From an uncultured Ignavibacteria bacterium (GTDB lineage: Bacteria; Bacteroidota; Ignavibacteria; Tepidaquicellales; Tepidaquicellaceae), in contig CALEVL010000039.1 of assembly GCA_937924675.1 (NCBI GenBank), positions 1-60,203 of the forward strand: DNA of 60,203 nucleotides, given 5' to 3'. The notes beneath the pieces were generated by a model. That model was not told where the DNA came from. It did not search any database and saw only the letters and a list, made by a program, of their open reading frames with translations. Below, one piece after another: positions 54,083 to 60,203 of this stretch; position 1 is the stretch's first letter, and every line of letters starts with the position of its first letter. The position numbers and the translations under genes are program-made.

Positions 54083-55495
54083 TTGGAAAAGAAACAACTG
54101 ATCATTATTGGAGCTGGCCCGGGAGGATATGCCGCGGCATTTCTTGCGGCAGACATTGGAATGACTGTCACTCTTATAGATAAGGATAAAAATCCGGGAG
54201 GCGTATGTCTTTACCGCGGATGCATTCCATCTAAAGCACTTCTTCATGCCGCAGAATTAATCAACTCAGCAGAAGATGCAAAGTCATTTGGAATTGACTT
54301 CGAAGCTCCGAAAATTGATCTCGAGAAACTCAGGAGCTGGAAGAATGAGGTAGTCACCAAATTGACATCCGGACTAGGACAGTTAACTAAACAGAGAAAG
54401 ATAGAGTATCTTCAAGGCACAGCAAAATTCATTTCGAACAATTCCATTGAGCTTACTGATAATGAAGGCAAAGTAATTCAGTATGAATTTGATAATTCGA
54501 TCATTGCAACAGGTTCAAGCATAATTAAAATGCCGGGTGTGAATTTAAGCTCTGACAAGATACTTGACTCTACATCAGCTCTGGAGCTAAAGGACATACC
54601 TGATACAATGCTTATCATAGGAGGCGGCTATATCGGGCTGGAGCTTGGAACTGTGTATGCATCACTTGGAACCAAGATTTCCGTTGTTGAAATGCTTCCG
54701 AGAATCCTCAGCGGTGCCGACCATGACCTTGCTGCTGTTCTTCAGAAAAACCTGACAAGAAAATTTTCATCCATAAAGACAGAGACCAAAGTTACCGGAA
54801 TCTCAGAAAGCGGTAACAAACTCAAAGTAAGTTTTGCAGGAAAAGACGGCAACGAATTTGATTCCGAATATGACAAAGTTCTTGTGTCAATCGGCAGAAG
54901 ACCGGATACCACCGGACTGGGATTAGACATAACTGACGTCAAGACCGACGCAAAAGGATTTGTCATTACAGACACTTCTTGCAGGACAAGCGTGAAGAAT
55001 ATTTTTGCAATAGGCGATATAGCCGGAGAGCCTATGCTTGCGCACAAAGCATCTCATGAGGGCAGAGTTGCTGTTGAAGTGATTCACGGAATGAAGGCAG
55101 CTTTTGAACCAAAGGCAATACCGGCTGTTGTCTTTACTGATCCGGAAATTGCCTGGGCAGGATTGACAGAAACTGAAGCTAAGGATAAGAACATTAAGCA
55201 CAGTGTGATGAAATTTCCGTGGGCAGCTTCCGGAAGAGCGCTTACACTTGGCAGAACTGATGGCTTGACCAAGTTGATCATCGATCCGGATACTGAGAGA
55301 ATTCTCGGCGTTGGAATTGCCGGGCCTCGAGCCGGTGACCTGATTGCAGAAGGTGTTCTTGCCATTGAGATGGGAGCAAACGCAACTGATCTGAAACTAA
55401 CTATTCATCCGCATCCAACTTTGTCAGAAACAATAATGGAATCCGCCGAAATGTTCTTCGGTCAAAGCACACATATTTACAGGCCAAAGAAATGA
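54083..55495 (+). CDS. lpd: Dihydrolipoamide dehydrogenase (E3)
   Basis: E3 reoxidises the lipoyl group of 2-oxoacid dehydrogenases with NAD. The 470-residue flavoprotein has the FAD fingerprint GAGPGGYAA (10-18), the redox disulfide Cys42-Cys47 in CLYRGC, and the NAD fingerprint IGGGYIGLELG (about 178-188). The second FAD motif FAIGDIAG and the catalytic His444-Glu449 pair in HPHPTLSET complete the active site. The TTG start is supported by AAAGGA at 54073-54078. It serves aceE/aceF, which converge on it from the other strand, and perhaps other lipoyl complexes. Confidence 0.96.
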   Translation: MEKKQLIIIGAGPGGYAAAFLAADIGMTVTLIDKDKNPGGVCLYRGCIPSKALLHAAELINSAEDAKSFGIDFEAPKIDLEKLRSWKNEVVTKLTSGLGQLTKQRKIEYLQGTAKFISNNSIELTDNEGKVIQYEFDNSIIATGSSIIKMPGVNLSSDKILDSTSALELKDIPDTMLIIGGGYIGLELGTVYASLGTKISVVEMLPRILSGADHDLAAVLQKNLTRKFSSIKTETKVTGISESGNKLKVSFAGKDGNEFDSEYDKVLVSIGRRPDTTGLGLDITDVKTDAKGFVITDTSCRTSVKNIFAIGDIAGEPMLAHKASHEGRVAVEVIHGMKAAFEPKAIPAVVFTDPEIAWAGLTETEAKDKNIKHSVMKFPWAASGRALTLGRTDGLTKLIIDPDTERILGVGIAGPRAGDLIAEGVLAIEMGANATDLKLTIHPHPTLSETIMESAEMFFGQSTHIYRPKK

Positions 55496-55923
55496 TCAAC
55501 AAGCTCATTGGAATTGGCAATGAAAGGAATTATGCTTCGGAAGCTCTCATAACAACGTCCAGAAGCGGGGGAAAAGGCGGGCAGAATGTCAACAAAGTTG
55601 AGACAAAGGTTCAATTACATTTCAACGTGGAAGAAAGCTTTATCCTTTCCAATGAGGAAAAAGATTTGATCAGGAAGAAACTTTCCGGAAAGATAACAAC
55701 CGAAGGAAACATAATAGTATCTTCCGAAAGTGAAAGGTCTCAATATCTGAACAGGATCAAAGCAGAAGAGAAACTAAATTCGCTCATCAGTAAATCCCTC
55801 ATCCCGCAAAAACCAAGATTCAAAACCAAGCCGGGAGCTAAAGCAGTTGCTAAGAGGCTATCGGAAAAGAAGATCCAATCGATCAAAAAAGTATTGCGCA
55901 AGAAATCCGGCGAAGAAGATTAA
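55492..55923 (+). CDS. arfB: ArfB-like ribosome rescue hydrolase
   Basis: ArfB (YaeJ) frees stalled ribosomes that lack a stop codon by hydrolysing peptidyl-tRNA. The 143-residue protein has the catalytic GGQ motif in SRSGGKGGQNVNKVETKV (about 24-41). Its C-terminal tail is basic and flexible (KKIQSIKKVLRKKS), as required to enter the empty mRNA channel. It lacks the stop-codon recognition domains of RF1/RF2. It overlaps lpd by four bases, and its stop codon overlaps the end of aceF on the opposite strand. Confidence 0.9.
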   Translation: MINKLIGIGNERNYASEALITTSRSGGKGGQNVNKVETKVQLHFNVEESFILSNEEKDLIRKKLSGKITTEGNIIVSSESERSQYLNRIKAEEKLNSLISKSLIPQKPRFKTKPGAKAVAKRLSEKKIQSIKKVLRKKSGEED

Positions 55924-57230
55924 AGAAATATACTCAGCGGGTTTTCGAGTGCCTCGCAAATCCATCTTAAGAATCTAGCCGCATCGGCACCGTCTATTAT
56001 TCTGTGATCATAAGTAAGAGATAAAGGGATCATCAATTTAGGAATGAACTTTTCCCCGCTTAAGACCGGCTCCCAGACAGACCGGGAAACTCCCATTATC
56101 GCAACCTGCGGAGAATAAACGATCGGCGTGAACGCAGTTCCTCCTATTCCTCCAAGATTGGAAATAGTAAAATTACCACCGTCCATTTCATCGGGAGTTA
56201 TTTTTTTTGTCCGTGCCTTTTCTGCAAGTTCATTTATCTCAACTGATATTTCTGTAATGCTTTTCTCATCCGCATTCTTAACAACCGGAACCAGCAGGCC
56301 TCTGTCCGTATCAACGGCAACTCCTATGTTGCAATACTCTTTGTAAACAATTTCCCTCTTCTGAAGATCAATGCTTGTATTGAATTGAGGAAACTCTTTT
56401 AGAGCAAGCGCGCTCACTACAAGCAGTATTGAAGTAACCGTAAGTTTGCCTCCGGCTTTTTCAACCTCAGCGGAATACTTCTTTCTGAATTCCTCAAGTG
56501 AAGTAATATCTGCTTTGTCAAACTGTGTTACCATCGGAATCGTTGACCATGCATAAGTCATAGAATCAGCCGTAAGCGATCTCACCTTGCTCATCGGTTC
56601 CACTCTGACCTTTCCCCATTTGCTGAAATCGGGAAGTGGTTTGCCCGGCATCGAAACTGTTGAACCCACTGCACCGGTCATTCTGCTCTTCACAAAAAGC
56701 TTAACATCTTCTTCCGTGATCCTTCCTGAGGTTCCTCTGCCTGTGACTTGTCCGACATCGACTCCAAGTTCTCTGGCAAGCCTTCTGACTGAAGGAGAAG
56801 CAGGGGCTGAGATCTTTCCTGACAAGCCTGAATCTGAAATCGCTTCATGAGAACTGACTGAAACTGTTTCAGCTACGGGGACCTTTGCTTCTTTCGGCTC
56901 TTCAACGGGCTCAGATTTTTTTGAGCTCTCGCTTTCTTTCTTAGAAGATTTGACAGCTTTTCCCTGTTCCTGAGAAGCAACGGAACCTGCTCCGTTTGAT
57001 TCAATTTTTAGTATCACCTGCCCGATCTTTATCTTCTCACCTTCCTTTACATTGAGCTCTTTTACCACTCCGTTCTCAGTAGATGGTACTTCGAATACAG
57101 CTTTGTCAGTTTCGAGTTCTATAACAGGCTGATCTATCTTGATCGTGTCGCCTACCTTAACAAGCACCTTTACAACGTCGCCTGTATCAATGTTATCTGA
57201 AACTTCTGGTAATATTATTTCTTTTATCAT
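55920..57230 (-). CDS. aceF: Pyruvate dehydrogenase E2, dihydrolipoamide acetyltransferase
   Basis: E2 carries acetyl groups from E1 to CoA in the pyruvate dehydrogenase complex. The 436-residue protein has one lipoyl domain (1-78, lipoyl Lys43 in ETDKAVF) and a charged Ser/Lys/Glu/Pro linker (about 80-135). The peripheral-subunit-binding domain (about 143-180, SPSVRRLARELGV) and the catalytic core follow, with His409 in YDHRIIDGADAARFL. A single lipoyl domain is on the low side, since some E2 chains have two or three. It follows aceE after 13 bases. Confidence 0.95.
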   Translation of the reverse strand: MIKEIILPEVSDNIDTGDVVKVLVKVGDTIKIDQPVIELETDKAVFEVPSTENGVVKELNVKEGEKIKIGQVILKIESNGAGSVASQEQGKAVKSSKKESESSKKSEPVEEPKEAKVPVAETVSVSSHEAISDSGLSGKISAPASPSVRRLARELGVDVGQVTGRGTSGRITEEDVKLFVKSRMTGAVGSTVSMPGKPLPDFSKWGKVRVEPMSKVRSLTADSMTYAWSTIPMVTQFDKADITSLEEFRKKYSAEVEKAGGKLTVTSILLVVSALALKEFPQFNTSIDLQKREIVYKEYCNIGVAVDTDRGLLVPVVKNADEKSITEISVEINELAEKARTKKITPDEMDGGNFTISNLGGIGGTAFTPIVYSPQVAIMGVSRSVWEPVLSGEKFIPKLMIPLSLTYDHRIIDGADAARFLRWICEALENPLSIFL

Positions 57231-57243
57231 TTAAATTCTGAAT

Positions 57244-59913
57244 TTATACTGTTACCGGGTTTGGTTTTTCGGGATCAAGCTCTAATTCCATTATTGCCTT
57301 ATTCACAATTTCCGCACTTATGCATCCGTCATTCATCAGACTGTTCAGCGCGGCAATTGCAATATACTTGTGGTTAACTTCGAAGAATTCTCTAAGCTGT
57401 TTTCTTCCGTCACTTCTTCCAAAACCATCAGTGCCGAGAATTTCAAATCTGCCCGGGATCCATTTACTTACCATGGCCGGTAGTGCCTTGATGTAGTCAG
57501 TTGCAGCAACAAATACTCCCTTCTCTCCAGACAGGACTCTTGAAATATACGGAACATCCTTTGATTCAGGGTTGGTCAGCTTCCTTCTTTCAACATCAGT
57601 TGCATCCATATACAATTCCTTATAGCTTGTTACGCTCCATACATCTGTTGGTATATGAAATTTTTCCTCAAGAAGATTCGCGGCCTTTATACATTCATTC
57701 AGAATTGAACCGCTTCCGAGCAGATGAGCTTTGGGACCGTCTGAAATTTTTGCGGACTTGCTGAACCTGTAAATTCCTTTTAATATACCTTCCTCAACTC
57801 CCTCAGGCATTGCAGGCATTTTGTATGATTCATTCATTGCCGTTATGTAGTAAAAGATGTCTTCCTGTTTTTCATACATCCTTTCCATGCCGTCCCTTAT
57901 GATTACTGCAAACTCATAAGCAAAAGCAGGATCATAAGCCTTAAGATTTGGCACAGGCAATGCAAGTATTTGACTGTTGCCGTCCTGATGCTGAAGTCCT
58001 TCACCGCTGAGCGTAGTCCTGCCTGCTGTTGCTCCTATCAGAAATCCTCTTGTTCTGCTGTCTGCCGCCGCCCAGATAAGATCACCGATACGCTGAAACC
58101 CAAACATTGAATAGAAGATGAAGAATGGAATCATATTCACACCATGAACTGCATAAGAAGTTCCGGCGGCTATGAATGAAGACATTGAACCTGCTTCAGT
58201 GATCCCCTCTTCAAGGATCGCGCCGGTTTTCTCTTCTTTGTAATACAGCAAACTGCTTTTGTCAACCGGCTCATAGATCTGACCGACATGAGAATAAATA
58301 CCAACCTGTCTGAACAATGCTTCCATCCCAAAAGTCCTTGCTTCATCAGGTACGATTGGCACAACATACTTTCCGACTCCTTCATCTTTTAAAAGCTTGG
58401 AAAGCATTTGAACAAAAGCCATTGTAGAAGATACTTCCCTGTTTCCGGAGCCTTCCATAAACTCGGCAAAGAGATCCTCGGCAGGCATCTTTAGCGGAGC
58501 AGATGAATTTCCGGTTCGCGTAGGAAGAAAACCACCAAGTTCCTCCCGTCTATGTAATATATACTTTATTTCTTCACTGTCAGCAGCAGGCCTGTAAAAT
58601 GGTGCCTCAGATACATTCTCATCGGAGATAGGAATTCCGAATCTGCTTCTGAAATCTCTCAACTCCTGTTCATTGAGTTTCTTTTGCTGATGTGAAATAT
58701 TCCTTCCTTCACCTGATTCACCGAGACCGTAACCTTTGATCGTCTTGGCAAGAATTACGGTCGGCGCGCCTTTATGATTCACTGCCGCCTGATATGCCGC
58801 AAAGACTTTCTCCGGATCATGCCCGCCTCTCTTAAGCTTTGCGATCTGCTCATCAGATAAGTGTTTGACAATATCAAGCAATTTCGGATCAGTTCCGAAA
58901 AAATCATCTCTGATAAATCCTCCGTCTGAAACAGAATATTTTTGATACTGTCCGTCAACAACTTCATTCATTCTTTCTATAAGCATATTTGACTCATCCT
59001 TATCAAGCAGCGGATCCCAATCACCTCCCCAGATCACTTTTATTACATTCCATCCTGCACCTCTGAATATTGCTTCGAGCTCCTGAATGATCTTTCCGTT
59101 ACCTCTTACAGGACCATCAAGCCGCTGAAGGTTAGCATTTATGACAAAGATCAGATTGTCGAGTTTTTCCCTGGATGCAAGAGTAATTGCACCGAGTGAT
59201 TCCGGTTCATCAGTTTCTCCGTCACCGAGGAATGCCCAGACTTTCTGCTGAGAAGTATTTTTGATTCCCCTGTCTTCAAGATATCTGCAAAATCTTGCCT
59301 GATAGATAGCCATTATTGGCGAGAGTCCCATAGATACTGTAGGGAATTGCCAGAACCTTGGCATCAGCCATGGGTGCGGATATGATGATAGTCCGCGATC
59401 AGATGAAAGCTCTCTTCTGAAATTGGCAAGATCTTCTTCGTGAATTCTGCCTTCGAGCATTGCCCTTGCATAGATTCCCGGTGCGGCGTGTCCCTGAAAA
59501 TAGATCAGATCACCGCCACTTGAATGATTTGGACCTCTGAAGAAATGATTGAAACCAACCTCATACAAAGTGGCTGCTGATGCATAAGTTGAAATATGGC
59601 CGCCTATACCGTCAAGTTCGCGGTTTGCCCTTACAACCATTGCCATTGCATTCCATCTGATAATACTCTTTATGCGTCTTTCTATTTCACGGCTGCCGGG
59701 ATAAACCGGCTGCTTACTTGGCTGGATAGTATTGAAATATGGAGTATTTGCAGAGAAATGAACTTCAACGCCTTTTTTCTGAGCTCTTGCCTGAAGCGAG
59801 CGGAGCAACTCATTTACTCTTTCGGGTCCCTGGGAATCAAGCACATAGTCCAGAGATTCCATCCATTCCTGGTTTTCCTGTTCCTTTTGATTCTTAGAAT
59901 CGATTCCTGACAT
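57244..59913 (-). CDS. aceE: Pyruvate dehydrogenase E1, homodimeric type
   Basis: E1 decarboxylates pyruvate with thiamine diphosphate and passes the acetyl group to E2. The 889-residue protein matches the homodimeric AceE type of about 890 residues rather than the two-chain alpha/beta type. The thiamine diphosphate motif is seen in GDGETDEPES (about 231-240) with the paired INANLQRLDGPVRGNGK. GEGLQHQDGNSQILALPVPN and the C-terminal TDGFGRSDGRKQLREFFEV are also characteristic. It heads a two-gene operon with aceF; the 290 bases upstream to the window end hold no gene. Confidence 0.95.
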   Translation of the reverse strand: MSGIDSKNQKEQENQEWMESLDYVLDSQGPERVNELLRSLQARAQKKGVEVHFSANTPYFNTIQPSKQPVYPGSREIERRIKSIIRWNAMAMVVRANRELDGIGGHISTYASAATLYEVGFNHFFRGPNHSSGGDLIYFQGHAAPGIYARAMLEGRIHEEDLANFRRELSSDRGLSSYPHPWLMPRFWQFPTVSMGLSPIMAIYQARFCRYLEDRGIKNTSQQKVWAFLGDGETDEPESLGAITLASREKLDNLIFVINANLQRLDGPVRGNGKIIQELEAIFRGAGWNVIKVIWGGDWDPLLDKDESNMLIERMNEVVDGQYQKYSVSDGGFIRDDFFGTDPKLLDIVKHLSDEQIAKLKRGGHDPEKVFAAYQAAVNHKGAPTVILAKTIKGYGLGESGEGRNISHQQKKLNEQELRDFRSRFGIPISDENVSEAPFYRPAADSEEIKYILHRREELGGFLPTRTGNSSAPLKMPAEDLFAEFMEGSGNREVSSTMAFVQMLSKLLKDEGVGKYVVPIVPDEARTFGMEALFRQVGIYSHVGQIYEPVDKSSLLYYKEEKTGAILEEGITEAGSMSSFIAAGTSYAVHGVNMIPFFIFYSMFGFQRIGDLIWAAADSRTRGFLIGATAGRTTLSGEGLQHQDGNSQILALPVPNLKAYDPAFAYEFAVIIRDGMERMYEKQEDIFYYITAMNESYKMPAMPEGVEEGILKGIYRFSKSAKISDGPKAHLLGSGSILNECIKAANLLEEKFHIPTDVWSVTSYKELYMDATDVERRKLTNPESKDVPYISRVLSGEKGVFVAATDYIKALPAMVSKWIPGRFEILGTDGFGRSDGRKQLREFFEVNHKYIAIAALNSLMNDGCISAEIVNKAIMELELDPEKPNPVTV

Positions 59914-60069
59914 TAATTTATTATTTTAGTGAGGCAAAATACTCAATTGGAAATTAAGTATGAACGCCAAAGACAATGGACTTCACCTAATCGCTGAATC
60001 TTAGCTTTGTTATTAATAAAGTTCCTTTGTTGACGCAACTCACACCCACCCCCTAACCCCTCCGGTGTT

Positions 60070-60199
60070 GAGGCTGTCTCAAAACTTGTCGTCCCCGAGT
60101 GTTTCTGTCGGGGACCCATTTTTAAAAGTCAATTTTTAGAGTGGATTCCCGCCAGGAACACGCGAGAATGACAGTATGGGTTGGTTTTGAGACAACCTC
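60070..60199. repeat. 130-bp element bounded by 16-bp inverted repeats
   Basis: GAGGCTGTCTCAAAAC (60070-60085) and GTTTTGAGACAACCTC (60184-60199) are inverted repeats with one mismatch. Inside is a perfect 8-bp hairpin, GTCCCCGA (60091-60098) with TCGGGGAC (60108-60115). A GGATTCCCGCC...GCGAGAATGAC segment (about 60143-60172) follows, of the kind found in dispersed repeats. No coding capacity is seen. It looks like a MITE-type or REP-like non-autonomous element. The 156 bases before it (59914-60069) show nothing clear. Confidence 0.6.
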
Positions 60200-60203
60200 G
60201 CTG

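Overview
The window is a gene-dense, roughly 40% G+C stretch of a Gram-negative bacterial chromosome. It looks like a member of the Bacteroidota/Chlorobiota/Ignavibacteriota (FCB) group. The evidence is a TonB receptor with an N-terminal carboxypeptidase-regulatory-like domain, a type IX secretion (T9SS) C-terminal sorting domain, several Bacteroidota-style promoters (TTG, about 20 bases, TAnnTTTG), outer-membrane assembly genes (lptD, bamD), lipoproteins, and frequent TTG start codons. All of it reads as vegetative chromosome: I see no intact transposase, prophage, CRISPR array, rRNA or tRNA. The genus-level assignment is inference.

Layout. 1-2.7 kb: the 3' end of a YHS-domain metal protein carrying 21-bp tandem repeats, then a heavy-metal-type TonB receptor. 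2.9-11 kb: DUF423, secG, a DUF5683 protein, a large M16 peptidase, an unknown lipoprotein and a T9SS-exported beta-propeller protein. 11-21.3 kb: nadA facing a minus-strand block of rnpB (RNase P RNA), rnhA, a CdsZ-type zinc-ribbon protein, a Nif3-derived protein, metF, a PD40 propeller, a heterodimeric ABC exporter and a DUF1028 protein. 21.6-29.3 kb: a plus-strand run of glgA, a GmhB-like phosphatase, a lipoprotein, an outer-membrane protein, glyA, tatC and a polyprenyl diphosphate synthase.

29.3-35.2 kb: a minus-strand run of gdh, an unknown membrane-anchored protein, bamD, a thioesterase and ccmABCDE (cytochrome c maturation system I; ccmD is a 42-residue gene). A convincing promoter stands in front of gdh. 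35.5-38.6 kb: biotin carboxylase, biotin carrier protein and a PrsW-type membrane protease. 38.6-44 kb: a surface-polysaccharide operon that starts with a flippase fused to a glycosyltransferase, followed by three glycosyltransferases. 44-52.5 kb: nadD, a Yip1 protein, a Ste24-like peptidase, a CBS protein, a MoxR-like ATPase, lptD and dapF. 52.5-60.2 kb: an unknown outer-membrane barrel, then lpd and arfB converging on aceF and aceE (pyruvate dehydrogenase E3 versus E1-E2), and a small inverted-repeat element at the right edge.

The genes mainly describe a respiring heterotroph with envelope biogenesis (LptD, BamD, SecG, TatC, flippase and glycosyltransferases), cytochrome c maturation, NAD, folate and one-carbon metabolism, and pyruvate oxidation. 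No clear defence or mobile system is present. The most unusual items are the flippase-glycosyltransferase fusion, a Nif3 homologue that has lost its metal-binding half, a GmhB-like phosphatase lacking all its zinc ligands, rnpB lying 7 bases behind rnhA, possible leaderless starts for nadA and secG, and the terminal inverted-repeat element.
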